Origin: Bacteroidetes bacterium UBA1947
GTDB taxonomy: Bacteria > Bacteroidota > Bacteroidia > Chitinophagales > Chitinophagaceae
Reading direction: 5' to 3'
Length of the DNA: 64,000 nt
Assembly: GCA_002336915.1 (NCBI GenBank)
Contig: DDET01000061.1
Location: forward strand, 62,001-126,000
A program made the translations under genes and the position numbers. Shown here piece by piece: positions 35,867 through 45,450 of the stretch. The notes under the pieces are model-generated. The model ran no database searches. It saw only the letters and a program-made list of their open reading frames with translations, and was not told the origin of the DNA. The stretch's first letter is position 1. Each line of letters begins with the position of its first letter.

Positions 35867-37036
35867 ATGAGAGATAATATCAAACATTTCCCGGTCAACT
35901 GGATAGATGGAATGAAAATCAATAAGAATCATTTCATTGCCCAGGACGATGCGTGGAAAAATGCCTTGCAGGATGCAGCAAGTATGAACCTGTCGCCGAT
36001 GAGATATGGCGTATTGCCATCATCGGTAGCGGGCGAGAGTACCTTTAATGTAAAGATATCCTTAGACAACCAGCATACACTTAGGGCCACCGTGCTTAGC
36101 TGCCATGCTGTTACGCAGGGCGGTGTGCGCATAGCGGTGCCTGCTTTGTCACAATCGGGACAAGGCGAAACGGATGGGGTACCTGCTACTTCTTTCCAGT
36201 TTTCGGCAGCGGCAGGTGAGAGCGCCTATTGGGTGGTGCTGACGGTTAATCCGTTTGAACGAGTACCTGCCGGCAGCCCTGATTTGTCGGAAAATCCACC
36301 AAGGTATCCCAGCGCCTTGCCAGCATATACAGTCCAGGTAGTGAGTGATAGCCAATACAAGCAATATGCTGACAGCCCGTATGCACTGACAATAGGTAAA
36401 GTGGCCATAAACGGAAATGACATAAGGGTAGAGGATGACTACATACCCCCCTGCATATCTATTAGTGCGCACCCGGACCTACTGGCATTGCATGGGGAAC
36501 TGGACCAGTTTTTAGGCGCGCTGGAAATGCGCTGCTCGCAGATAGTACAGAAGATATTTAAGAAGAGCCAGCAAAACGACTTGTCGGAACTGGTGTTGTT
36601 CCTGTGTGACAGGGTGATACTATTCCTGGCGCAGGCCATCACTGACCTGAGGTGGAATATGATAGATGAGCCACCGGCCGCTCTATTCGCAAGCCTGGTG
36701 AACCTGGCGCGCGTGATTAAAAACACGATTGACCTGCGTATAGGCTCAGGTAAGGATGAACTAATGAATTACCTGAGTGAATGGTGTGAACTGAAGCAAG
36801 GGGAACTGGAAAACATGCTCAGTGCGCTCGCTAATCTCAGGTATTCTAATAACGACATCAACCAGAATATCAAGAAAATTACTTCTTTCGTACGGGTTAC
36901 AGGTAAGCTATTTGATACACTAAGTAACCTTGAGTTCATAGGGAAACGAAAGGAGACCGGCATATTTGTGAAAGAAGAACAACCTGACGCAAATACACAG
37001 CAACAAAACAAAACCAAGAGACGCTTTTTTGGCTAG
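35867..37036 (+). CDS. tssK: T6SS baseplate protein TssK
   Basis: The 389-residue protein matches TssK: the N-terminal WIDGMKINKNHFIAQDD motif, a beta-rich shell domain (about residues 40-190) and a helical plus C-terminal domain. TssK trimers link the baseplate to the membrane complex, in Bacteroidota probably through TssN encoded directly upstream. The start at 35867 agrees with the conserved motif position near residue 10. Confidence 0.88.
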   Translation: MRDNIKHFPVNWIDGMKINKNHFIAQDDAWKNALQDAASMNLSPMRYGVLPSSVAGESTFNVKISLDNQHTLRATVLSCHAVTQGGVRIAVPALSQSGQGETDGVPATSFQFSAAAGESAYWVVLTVNPFERVPAGSPDLSENPPRYPSALPAYTVQVVSDSQYKQYADSPYALTIGKVAINGNDIRVEDDYIPPCISISAHPDLLALHGELDQFLGALEMRCSQIVQKIFKKSQQNDLSELVLFLCDRVILFLAQAITDLRWNMIDEPPAALFASLVNLARVIKNTIDLRIGSGKDELMNYLSEWCELKQGELENMLSALANLRYSNNDINQNIKKITSFVRVTGKLFDTLSNLEFIGKRKETGIFVKEEQPDANTQQQNKTKRRFFG

Positions 37037-37065
37037 ACATTAACCGATAAGCAAAATATAATATT

Positions 37066-37584
37066 ATGAAGCCGATAAATACAGCAGAGCGGAAAAAAGC
37101 ATTTACCACTTTTTTGATCTTCTACATAGTAACAACGCTTGTTATACTCGTAGCGGTATATTTTGGTGTGCAGGTACCCTTTGCTCAAAATGATAAGCTG
37201 AAAGAGCAGATAGCGAAGTTTGAAAAAGAGAAGCAATTCACCGAGAACTTTTCGGGCGGACTGGCAGACACGAAAAAATTGCTGGATTCGGTGAACAGGG
37301 CAGGAGTACAGCCGGAACTAGTGGATGGCAAAATATCGGACAACCTGAAGAAGCTGAACGCGATGATAGACAATGACTCTACATCGCAGAAAAAGTTTTT
37401 CCAGGACCTGGTACAGAACTTTGCCGACCTGCAGGTGGCGAAAAAACAGCTTAGGGATGCCAGCGGAAAAGATGCTAACCTGAGCCAGTATTTGCAACAA
37501 ATTGAAACACTGAAAAGTGATCTGAACCAGTCGAGATCGGAGGCAAATGCACTGAGATTACAAATAATGTCAAGCCAGAAATAA
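37066..37584 (+). CDS. tssO: T6SS membrane-complex protein TssO
   Basis: The 172-residue protein has a short cytoplasmic tail, one membrane helix (about residues 13-36, FTTFLIFYIVTTLVILVAVYFG) and a long charged coiled-coil in the periplasm (about 40-170). This is the architecture of TssO, a subunit of the Bacteroidota T6SS trans-envelope complex. The assignment rests on architecture and on position between tssK and tssP. Confidence 0.82.
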   Translation: MKPINTAERKKAFTTFLIFYIVTTLVILVAVYFGVQVPFAQNDKLKEQIAKFEKEKQFTENFSGGLADTKKLLDSVNRAGVQPELVDGKISDNLKKLNAMIDNDSTSQKKFFQDLVQNFADLQVAKKQLRDASGKDANLSQYLQQIETLKSDLNQSRSEANALRLQIMSSQK

Positions 37585-37615
37585 ATTAATTTTTACAAGC
37601 GCATTAGCAATAAGA

Positions 37616-38641
37616 ATGAAGGAATCTTCGTCGATATTTACCAGGACCCGGATGGGATTAGACACAAGGGTGTGGCTAACGCTCATTATTGTTATGGCCT
37701 TGTCCAGTGTTTTACTCGGTTTCAGGCTGCTGACCAAAGTGCCCTGCACGCCGTTTAAAATAGATGTCAAAGGCTATAACAATAGCAATCCCAATAGTTA
37801 TTTCATGGGGGCCAAAGTTACATTCACTGCCACTATGAAAGGCGGTAGTGATGTGGTATGGGATTTTGGTGATCACTCTGCTAAAGTGAACGGGAATATT
37901 GTAGAGCATACGTTCATGAGCGAGGGTAACTACCTGGTTACTGCAACTATTAATGACCGTTGCGTTGAATCTGTAAATATCAATATCGCACAGCTCCCAA
38001 GACAGGAAGTGGAAATAAATAATGTCGCGTCCGATAATCTTATTACCGGGCAGGATGCACCTACAGCGCTCATGCCAACAAATTACACTTGCTCAACAAC
38101 TGCGAGATCATATGAGTGGAGTGTAGTTAACTCGCCGGATTTTCCTACACAGAAAGGCAATACCGCGACGTTTACTTTTCCATCGGAAGGAGCGCGTATC
38201 ATAGAGCTAAAGCTGGATAATGACCCGGCCAAGGTGTATCGTAAAACGATACAAGTGCTGCCAGCTCCAAAGCCGGCAGACAACCCTGCCCAAACCAACG
38301 CCAATAACCCACCTCCGGCAGTGGTTGCCCCACCCCCTGCAGAGAAGGCAGAAGCAAAAGAAGCTGGTCCCAAGGTATTGGTGATACCTGATGAGGAATT
38401 CAAGAATATGTTCGACCAGGTGGCCGATGGCAAGAAAGATGCCCTGGCCTTCAACCAATTCCTTTGCAGCGGCATACAGACAAAAGTGCTGGCAAACGAT
38501 ACAGAATGGGAGACGGTAGCGAGCTTTTGCAGCAAAATATATAACCATAAGAAGATCAGTATAAAGTCGGTAAGCACTGTGCGCGACGAAAAAAAATGCG
38601 TAACAATATTGAAAGTCAACTACAAAAAAAGGTGGCTATAA
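37616..38641 (+). CDS. tssP: T6SS membrane-complex protein TssP, with PKD-like domains
   Basis: The 341-residue protein has an N-terminal membrane helix (about residues 20-40) and one clear PKD-like domain (about 48-128, VVWDFGDHSAKVNG and NYLVTATIND). A second, weaker one follows (about 135-220), then a proline/alanine-rich linker (about 225-255) and a C-terminal domain (about 260-341) with several cysteines. This fits TssP of the TssNQOPR complex, which spans the periplasm. It lies 31 bases after tssO and nine before tssE. Confidence 0.82.
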   Translation: MKESSSIFTRTRMGLDTRVWLTLIIVMALSSVLLGFRLLTKVPCTPFKIDVKGYNNSNPNSYFMGAKVTFTATMKGGSDVVWDFGDHSAKVNGNIVEHTFMSEGNYLVTATINDRCVESVNINIAQLPRQEVEINNVASDNLITGQDAPTALMPTNYTCSTTARSYEWSVVNSPDFPTQKGNTATFTFPSEGARIIELKLDNDPAKVYRKTIQVLPAPKPADNPAQTNANNPPPAVVAPPPAEKAEAKEAGPKVLVIPDEEFKNMFDQVADGKKDALAFNQFLCSGIQTKVLANDTEWETVASFCSKIYNHKKISIKSVSTVRDEKKCVTILKVNYKKRWL

Positions 38642-38650
38642 TTTCCGTTT

Positions 38651-39079
38651 ATGTCCGAGTACCTCAAATTGCCGATAAGATTTGAACAGTTTTTTCAAAA
38701 GAAAAAGCTTGATACCTGTACGCTTAAGGAATCGATAGCGCGGAATTTACATTTATTGATTACAACAGGCACAGGCGAAAATAAACAGGACCTGCAGTAT
38801 GGTTCGCTTTTCTGGGATTTTGACTATGATATACATCTCTCGAACGATGAACGACGGGAAGTAGTGATATCAACACTTAAAAGGCAAATACAGCAGTATG
38901 AAAAGAGGCTGGTGAATTTTGCAGTGGATGTGAACGTAAAACAAAGTGAATACCGCTCTGAAGTAAGCAAGCAGTTAAGGCGGCGTATTGAGATAGTAAT
39001 AAGCGGTTACCTGGTGCGCAGTAATGAGCCTTTCCGTTTTCAAACTGGCTTTTTTATCGGCCCATTGTCATTCGATTGA
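38651..39079 (+). CDS. tssE: T6SS baseplate protein TssE (gp25-like)
   Basis: The 142-residue protein shows the gp25/GPW pattern: an N-terminal helix with SIARNLHLLITTGTGE, LQYGSLFWDFDYD, and the late RRRIEIVISGYLVRSNEPFRFQTGFFIGPLSFD segment. TssE sits at the sheath base and helps start sheath assembly. It is located between tssP and tssF, with which it forms the baseplate wedge. Confidence 0.88.
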   Translation: MSEYLKLPIRFEQFFQKKKLDTCTLKESIARNLHLLITTGTGENKQDLQYGSLFWDFDYDIHLSNDERREVVISTLKRQIQQYEKRLVNFAVDVNVKQSEYRSEVSKQLRRRIEIVISGYLVRSNEPFRFQTGFFIGPLSFD

Positions 39080-39108
39080 TCTTTTTGACCTAATAGTAAC
39101 AGCAAATA

Positions 39109-40944
39109 ATGCCGGAATTAAAGAAAGAAAGGATAAAAGACCAGATGCTCAAAACAGCCGCAAGGTTGTGGGGAGTGCCTGAAAGCGAAATTGAAACCAA
39201 TTTCGACCCGCTGATATTGCTGATGATGGAAAGCTGTGCAGCAGAGCTGGAAAAAATTGGTTACGAGATAAATGCCTCGCAGACCAGGCTGCTGGAGCGC
39301 TTTGCCGACATAATTATTCCCGAAGCGATCGTAGGCCCTGTGCCTGCATCCTGTATCATGCATGCTACTCCCGTAGAAGCAATGGCAACGCTTGATCCCA
39401 ATACACGTTTTTATACCGGGCAGCGCATTCAAAGGGCAGGAACGGGCGCTGCCTATAACCTGGATGTTTTTTTTACGCCGGTTGGTAATTTTCCTGTGCA
39501 CAAGGTTGCCCTTTCTTACCTGCTGATAGGAAGCAAGCTATATAAAACGGACGCGCAGAGTAAAAAGGAATTGATAAGCGGGAATGATGACAATGGCAAG
39601 GTAAACGAGATATGGCTGGCCATAGAGCCGGATAAGGCCGTGCAAACATTAAATGGGCTAAGCATATTCTTTGATATGCGGGGCCATTCAGAAGCCACTA
39701 CTTTTTACAATAGCCTTACTGGTGCTAAGGCGAGCATAAATGATCAGGATACAGGACTGCTTAAGGGCTATTCAAACATGGCGCAATTTGAGCTTGGCCC
39801 CGATGAGATGCTGGTTGCGGGTAATAACTATTCCGAAAAGATAAACAGGCAGATCGCGGGTATATATATAAACCATTTTGTAAATATTTCCGCAAACGAA
39901 CCAATACAGTCGGCGCTGCGAACTGCACCGGTGGAATGGCAGCAGCTATTGCCCGATGCCGTGCTGAAGCAAGTATCTGCTAAGCCTATGGTATACCTGA
40001 AAATAGAGTTGGGCAGGTATTTTCACCAGGATGTGCTCGATAGGCTGGTATGTAGCATTAATGCCATGCCCGCAGTGAACAGGAAGATCAATACCATCAA
40101 CTACCGCACCGACTCATGGATGAACATTATTCCACTGCAGGTGGAAGGCAATTTCCTGGACATGCACTCCATAACAAGTGCCTCGGGCGGAAAGTACAAG
40201 TTTAGTATATCAGCCGATATGCAGGACGTGGAGGAGGGAGAGGCAATAGTGCGAAGCGGCGGCATTGGCAAAGCAAATTCAAGCGAAGTAAGGGAAATTA
40301 TCGGCAGGCTTACCGAGGCGATACGCGATGAGAGTGCCTATTTCACCGAAATAAGCAATGAGTTCATTCTTACCCGCCTGCGCGAAATAAGCCAGATACT
40401 GGCGCGTCTGGAGGACCAGATAACCAAGGCAAAAGACAACCAGCAAGCTAATTATTATGTACTCCTGAAACCTAAAAAGGCAGGAGAACAGGTGATACTT
40501 AATTACTGGACAACAAACGGCTTAGATGCGCAACAGGTGAAAGCAGGGGCATTCCTCAATGCGTTTAACCATACCCTTGTTGCAGCGAAAAGTGCTTACA
40601 TCCTTACAAATGCTGTAGGGGCTAAACAAGGCATTACCGATACAGAGAAAAAGTTATTGCTGCGGCAGCAGCTGTCGTCGAATGGCCGGATAGTAAGTGC
40701 AGAGGATATTAAACTGCAGTGCTTCAGGGTATTTGGCAATAAGCTTAAGAACGTGGAAGTGAAAAAGGGAGTGCAGGTAGATGCCGGTTGCAAGGAAGGT
40801 TTCACCCGTACTATTGATATTCTGCTTTCACTCGCTTCCGGGAACACTGAATATACCGAAGTAGACTATTTGTGTGGGGAGCTGGAAAACTCGCTCCAAA
40901 TTAATGCATCGCCGGTATACCCTTTCAGGGTAAAAATAGTTTGA
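39109..40944 (+). CDS. tssF: T6SS baseplate protein TssF
   Basis: The 611-residue protein matches TssF (VasA) of Bacteroidota: an N-terminal helical section (ESCAAELEKIGYEINASQTRLLERFADIIIPE, here split over about residues 43-74), the PASCIMHATP strand, and a long beta-rich body ending at YPFRVKIV. TssF binds TssG in the baseplate wedge. It is the last gene of the plus-strand operon; no terminator hairpin is evident after it. Confidence 0.9.
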   Translation: MPELKKERIKDQMLKTAARLWGVPESEIETNFDPLILLMMESCAAELEKIGYEINASQTRLLERFADIIIPEAIVGPVPASCIMHATPVEAMATLDPNTRFYTGQRIQRAGTGAAYNLDVFFTPVGNFPVHKVALSYLLIGSKLYKTDAQSKKELISGNDDNGKVNEIWLAIEPDKAVQTLNGLSIFFDMRGHSEATTFYNSLTGAKASINDQDTGLLKGYSNMAQFELGPDEMLVAGNNYSEKINRQIAGIYINHFVNISANEPIQSALRTAPVEWQQLLPDAVLKQVSAKPMVYLKIELGRYFHQDVLDRLVCSINAMPAVNRKINTINYRTDSWMNIIPLQVEGNFLDMHSITSASGGKYKFSISADMQDVEEGEAIVRSGGIGKANSSEVREIIGRLTEAIRDESAYFTEISNEFILTRLREISQILARLEDQITKAKDNQQANYYVLLKPKKAGEQVILNYWTTNGLDAQQVKAGAFLNAFNHTLVAAKSAYILTNAVGAKQGITDTEKKLLLRQQLSSNGRIVSAEDIKLQCFRVFGNKLKNVEVKKGVQVDAGCKEGFTRTIDILLSLASGNTEYTEVDYLCGELENSLQINASPVYPFRVKIV

Positions 40945-41178
40945 TTACATTAGCAATTAAATGCATTAGAATTGTTGGCATTGATTTGACAGATATTGTT
41001 TTGCATGCTTTTTTGCGGCATATATCAAATGATATTCTAACCATGTTTTGTCGCAGTTCGTTGTTCCGTTTTCCCTGTTTATCCGAATCATTTCATTATT
41101 ATTGTTGAATATATATACATTCACTTTTTGATATAAGCGAATGTGCGTTTTTAGTAAGAAATTGCCTGAGGCAAGGTT

Positions 41179-42060
41179 ATGGACGAGTACAAAATGATCG
41201 ACAGTAAGGATATTATTAGCTTATTATCTGCATTAATATCATTTTATAAAAAATTGGCCCGTTATATTGTCTCTTCGGTGAGGGAGTATATTGTAGTGGC
41301 TATTATCGTCGCGGCTTCCATCGTGGGTGCAAAATGGTATCTCTGGCATTCACAGGTGCCGGTTTTTGAATCCGAAACGACCTTGTATTTCAATAACCTC
41401 AGCAGGAGATCGTACGGTGAAATGATCCAGAAGCTAAATGTCCTGGTAAGTAATCATTCCTATGTATCGCTTTCAAAAACGCTAGGCATATCGCTTGACG
41501 ATGCTAAGTCAATAATTAGCATAGAAGGAAAGAACGTAGTGGGTACCCAGCTATACGAAGATTCGAGCCCTGGAAGCAGCCCGATATATATATACGTTAC
41601 CAGCAGCAGTAATAGAGTATTTGAACCTTTGCAGACTGGCTTGGTGGCATATTTGAATAGCAGTCCCTACAGGAGCGCAAGAAACCAAATGGAGATTGAG
41701 GCTTTCAATAAAAAGATCGAGTATATTAAGGGAGATATTGCTCATATAGATTCTGTTATACAGGCATATACCACTTATATCCGGAACTCATCACCTATGA
41801 AGGATAGTACTCTGAATATTTCAAAGGTTACTGCGCTGTTAACTTACAAAGGTGAGTTGGAAGATAAGCTGACCTGGACACAATCGTTCAAAATGAAAGA
41901 GCTGGAACATTCGGTGGAGGTATTTAACGGATTTGCCGTACCGGATAACCCCACAAAGAGAAATGGCAGATTTCCATGGATGATAATACCTGAAGCAATA
42001 TTAATATCCTGCCTGTTTTGTTTTGCATTAAAACTTTTTCTTAAAGCCTGGAAAACGTGA
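41179..42060 (+). CDS. Wzz-like chain-length/co-polymerase protein
   Basis: The 293-residue protein has the Wzz architecture: membrane helices at about residues 35-58 and 265-287 with a periplasmic helical domain between. Motifs include YGEMIQKLNVLV, SIISIEGKNVVG and YIKGDIAHIDSVIQAY. No kinase domain is present. Such proteins regulate chain length of surface polysaccharides made by Wzx/Wzy systems. It is clearly paralogous to the protein at 55415-56332 (shared GEM-x-x-KLN-x-L, SIIS-x-x-x-KNV-G and I-x-GD-x-A-x-IDS patterns). It leads the plus-strand arm of the locus and overlaps the next gene if that uses GTG 42057. Confidence 0.72.
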   Translation: MDEYKMIDSKDIISLLSALISFYKKLARYIVSSVREYIVVAIIVAASIVGAKWYLWHSQVPVFESETTLYFNNLSRRSYGEMIQKLNVLVSNHSYVSLSKTLGISLDDAKSIISIEGKNVVGTQLYEDSSPGSSPIYIYVTSSSNRVFEPLQTGLVAYLNSSPYRSARNQMEIEAFNKKIEYIKGDIAHIDSVIQAYTTYIRNSSPMKDSTLNISKVTALLTYKGELEDKLTWTQSFKMKELEHSVEVFNGFAVPDNPTKRNGRFPWMIIPEAILISCLFCFALKLFLKAWKT

Positions 42061-42065
42061 AGACG

Positions 42066-43565
42066 ATGAATAAGATATTGTTGTTTAATCCTCAAAGTGC
42101 CAATGCCAAATACCGTATACCGAATTCTATTCTCAGTATAGCGGCCTCGGTTGATGGTAAATATGACTGGGTGATAGTAGATGGTAACAGGGAAACAGAT
42201 CCCCTGGCTAAGATGATGTCTTACCTGGATAGGGGGGACTTTAAATACGTGGGCTTTACGGTAATGCCCGGCCCGCAGGTAAAGCAGGCTATCCCTTTCT
42301 CAAAGGCAATAAAGGAAAAACATCCCGGTGTATATATGATATGGGGTGGATATTTTCCAGCCAGCCATTTTAAGGTGATACTTAATTCCGGGTACGTAGA
42401 TTTTGTAGTAAACGGCCCCGGCGACCATGCGTTCCCAAGCCTGGTCGACGCATTGGAAAATAATACCCCTTATGAGCTTATCAAAAACATCATATACAAA
42501 ACGGGTGATAGTGTTGTCAAAACACTTAAGGAGGACTTATTCGAACAAGATCCTTTGCCGCCTTTGCCATACGATAAGCTACACGGTTTTTATCCCATAG
42601 ATAAGTACCTTGGCAAAACTTACCTGGGCGAGCGAACGCTGGCCTATCACTCGAGTATAGGCTGTCCTTTTACTTGCTCCTTTTGTGCTGTGGTACCTAT
42701 TTTTGAGGCGCGATGGAAAGGAAAATCGGCCAGGCTTATCTATAACGATATAAAATACATAAAGGACAGGTGGGGAGCTGACGCCATTGAGTTCCACGAT
42801 AATAATTTCTTCGTTTCGGAAAAGCGTACCGTTGAATTTGCCAACCTTATATACCCGGAAAAGATGAACTGGTGGGGTATGGCGAGAATAGATACCATGT
42901 CGAAATTCAAAGACGCCTCGCTGGCACGTATGCGCGAGGCAGGCTGCAGGATCATATTTTTTGGCGCCGAGAGCGGGAACAATAATATTCTGAAACAACT
43001 GGATAAAGGCGGTACCCAAACAGGCGACCAGATAGCTGATTTTGCGGAGCGGATGAGGAAATTTGACATCATCCCCGAATACTCTTTTGTACTAGGCACG
43101 CCGGCGCCTACACCGGAAGAGGTGGAAGCGCAAATTGATTTTGAGATAGACTTCATTAGGAAGATAAAGCGCATCAATCCCAAAACTGAGATCGTGTTGT
43201 ATACTTACAGCCCTGTACCTACAGAGGGTTCGGAGCTTTACAATTCTGTATTGGAGGCAGGTTTTGAGTATCCTAAAAAGCTGGAGGACTGGATATCGCC
43301 ACGGTGGGAAAGTTTCGATCTTCGTAAGAACCCGCTTACGCCATGGCTTACGCCCGCTATGATCGATAAGATAAGAAACTTTGAAACTGTGCTGAATGGT
43401 TGCTATCCTACAGTGACGGATATCAGGATGAACAGTTTTAAAAGAAATGCAATAAAACTAGTGTCGGGTATCCGGTATAAAGTAAATATCTACAAATATC
43501 CTTACGAAATAAAATTGCTGCAAAGGTTGTGGAAATATCGCCAGCCTGAGATACAGGGTTTCTAA
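42066..43565 (+). CDS. B12-binding-domain radical SAM enzyme
   Basis: I prefer ATG 42066 (MNKILLFNPQ) over the overlapping GTG at 42057. Residues about 1-140 form a Rossmann-like cobalamin-binding-type domain, and a radical SAM barrel follows. The cluster motif CPFTCSFC (Cys203, 207 and 210 counted from 42057) binds the 4Fe-4S cluster. FFGAESGNN and YSFVLGTPAPTPEE are typical of the BchE/HpnJ-like class. The canonical DxHxxG cobalamin motif is absent (VDGNRETD at that place), so cobalamin use is uncertain. Substrates cannot be inferred. The gene is second in the plus arm of the glycan locus. Confidence 0.85.
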   Translation: MNKILLFNPQSANAKYRIPNSILSIAASVDGKYDWVIVDGNRETDPLAKMMSYLDRGDFKYVGFTVMPGPQVKQAIPFSKAIKEKHPGVYMIWGGYFPASHFKVILNSGYVDFVVNGPGDHAFPSLVDALENNTPYELIKNIIYKTGDSVVKTLKEDLFEQDPLPPLPYDKLHGFYPIDKYLGKTYLGERTLAYHSSIGCPFTCSFCAVVPIFEARWKGKSARLIYNDIKYIKDRWGADAIEFHDNNFFVSEKRTVEFANLIYPEKMNWWGMARIDTMSKFKDASLARMREAGCRIIFFGAESGNNNILKQLDKGGTQTGDQIADFAERMRKFDIIPEYSFVLGTPAPTPEEVEAQIDFEIDFIRKIKRINPKTEIVLYTYSPVPTEGSELYNSVLEAGFEYPKKLEDWISPRWESFDLRKNPLTPWLTPAMIDKIRNFETVLNGCYPTVTDIRMNSFKRNAIKLVSGIRYKVNIYKYPYEIKLLQRLWKYRQPEIQGF

Positions 43566-43577
43566 TGAGCCTGGGAT

Positions 43578-44339
43578 ATGTGCCCGGAGAATAATGGTGC
43601 AATGGGAAAAGAAAATTATACAACGCTGCAACATAAAGCCTCTTCTGATTTTGAAAGGCAATATATTGACGTACGCCAGAAAGAGCAGCGGGTATATACT
43701 GATGAACAGCTTGCACGACTGCCGTTAATTGATAATGGACACTTTCATTATAGTGAGTGGAAACTTCGGAAAAGGTCTGCTGACAGGTTTATTAATTACC
43801 TTAAACAGAAAGGAAAGTACTTAAGGGTACTTGAGGTAGGTTGCGGTAACGGATGGTTATCGGCAAGGATCGCGGAAACTGAACAGGCTGATGTTACGGG
43901 CATAGATGTAAATAAAACGGAACTGGAACAAGCAGCCAGGGTTTTTAAAAGAAAGAACCTGAGTTTTCTTTTCGGCAACATTCAAAATAATGTACTGGAC
44001 GGATATAAGTTCGATATAATTCTTTTTGCTGCATCTATTCAGTATTTTCCTTGCCTGACTGAAATAATAAATACTTCCTTTTCACTGTTGGCCGTGGGCG
44101 GCGAAATACATATCCTTGATACGAACTTCTACAAAGCAGCTGATATTGATGCTGCTGCTCAAAGAACTGAGGCGTACTATACGTCCATCGGCTTTCCTGA
44201 AATGAATGCTTACTATTTTCATCATTCGATGGATGAACTGGGAACCTTTAACTACGAGATACTGTTTGATCCATATAAATTCACAAACAGGCTGATGAGG
44301 AAGGGCGGCCCGTTTTATTGGCTAAGTATAAAACAATAG
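43578..44339 (+). CDS. Class I SAM-dependent methyltransferase
   Basis: The 253-residue protein carries motif I VLEVGCGNGWLSARIA (about residues 83-98), motif II around VTGIDVN and the post-motif DIILFAASIQYFPCL. There is no membrane segment. The start could be ATG 43578 or ATG 43602 (MGKENYTT). It is probably cytosolic and methylates an intermediate of the product built by the surrounding radical SAM and glycosyltransferase genes. The seven-base gap to the next gene suggests co-transcription. Confidence 0.85.
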   Translation: MCPENNGAMGKENYTTLQHKASSDFERQYIDVRQKEQRVYTDEQLARLPLIDNGHFHYSEWKLRKRSADRFINYLKQKGKYLRVLEVGCGNGWLSARIAETEQADVTGIDVNKTELEQAARVFKRKNLSFLFGNIQNNVLDGYKFDIILFAASIQYFPCLTEIINTSFSLLAVGGEIHILDTNFYKAADIDAAAQRTEAYYTSIGFPEMNAYYFHHSMDELGTFNYEILFDPYKFTNRLMRKGGPFYWLSIKQ

Positions 44340-44346
44340 GCAGGGA

Positions 44347-45396
44347 ATGTTTCAGCAATCATTATATCATACATATCAACGGTACAGAACCTTGCAAACG
44401 CATAAGATCAGCGCATTGCCTGTAGTCATACTGATGCCGCACAGTGCCTGCAACTGCCGCTGCGTGATGTGTGATATATGGAAAGACAATAAAAACCTGA
44501 AACAGCTTACAGAACAGGATGTGGCCGGCCTGCTCTCTGCATTTAAAAAATATGGCACCAAGCAGGTTGTCATGTCGGGGGGTGAAGCATTGCTGAACGC
44601 CAACTTCTTCAGGCTTTGCGAGATCCTGCAAGAAAGGGGTATAAGCGTTGTTTTACTATCTACCGGCTTATTGATGCAAAAAAATGCAGTGCAACTTTTA
44701 CAGTATGTTGATGAGATAATTGTTTCGCTCGACGGTGATGAGGCTACCCACGACAGGATAAGAAATATAAATGATGCATACCGCAAGCTGAAAGAGGGTA
44801 TTCAAACTGTTAAAGTTGCAAAGCCTGCTTTTAGAATAACCGCCCGGACGGTGATACATAAATTGAACTTCAGGGTATGGCCGGAGATAATTAAAAGTGC
44901 AGAAGAGCTCGGGGTCGACCAAATAAGCTTTTTGCCTGCCGATGTAAGCAGCCAGGCTTTCAATAGGGAGCTTGCATGGGACGAACCAAGACAAGCAGAG
45001 ATCCTGATAGACAAAGAAGAATTGTCAGAACTAAAAGCAATACTTAATGGGATAATAAAAGATCATTCCCAGGATTTCGAAAGCAAGTTCATTGCCGAGT
45101 CGAAGGACAAGCTACAAAAGATATATAGTTATTATGCGGCTTTTTACGGGCTGAACGCATTCCCATATAAAAAGTGCAATGCGCCATGGGTGTCAACGGT
45201 CATTGAGGCCGATGGTTCTGTGCGCCCATGTTTCTTTCACAAAGTGATCGGTAATATAAGGGATAATAAACTGGAAGATATCTTAAATAGCGAAGCGGCG
45301 ATCGAATTCAGGAAAACCCTGGATATGGATACGAACAGTACTTGTATAAAGTGTGTTTGCTACCTGAACTTGCCGCCGGGAGCAAGTGTTGGTTAA
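44347..45396 (+). CDS. Radical SAM/SPASM-domain enzyme
   Basis: The 349-residue protein has the radical SAM cluster motif with Cys35, Cys39 and Cys42 (SACNCRCVMCDIW) and the glycine-rich MSGGEALL motif. VVLLSTGLLM and the SLDGDEATHDRIR region follow. The C-terminal SPASM-like domain includes CNAPWVSTVIEADGSVRPC and a final CIKCVC segment that may bind a second cluster. SPASM enzymes modify peptides or small molecules. Here the lack of a precursor peptide gene and the neighbourhood point to a role in the glycan or lipid pathway, by inference. Confidence 0.85.
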   Translation: MFQQSLYHTYQRYRTLQTHKISALPVVILMPHSACNCRCVMCDIWKDNKNLKQLTEQDVAGLLSAFKKYGTKQVVMSGGEALLNANFFRLCEILQERGISVVLLSTGLLMQKNAVQLLQYVDEIIVSLDGDEATHDRIRNINDAYRKLKEGIQTVKVAKPAFRITARTVIHKLNFRVWPEIIKSAEELGVDQISFLPADVSSQAFNRELAWDEPRQAEILIDKEELSELKAILNGIIKDHSQDFESKFIAESKDKLQKIYSYYAAFYGLNAFPYKKCNAPWVSTVIEADGSVRPCFFHKVIGNIRDNKLEDILNSEAAIEFRKTLDMDTNSTCIKCVCYLNLPPGASVG

Positions 45397-45450
45397 ACAT
45401 GACGACGGGATATAATTGTAAGGCTTAATTTTGTTTTAAGGTAATTATTA

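Noticed and set aside
44347..45396. Radical SAM enzyme of a ribosomal peptide pathway
   Set aside because: No precursor peptide, peptidase or transporter gene is adjacent, while glycan genes surround it.
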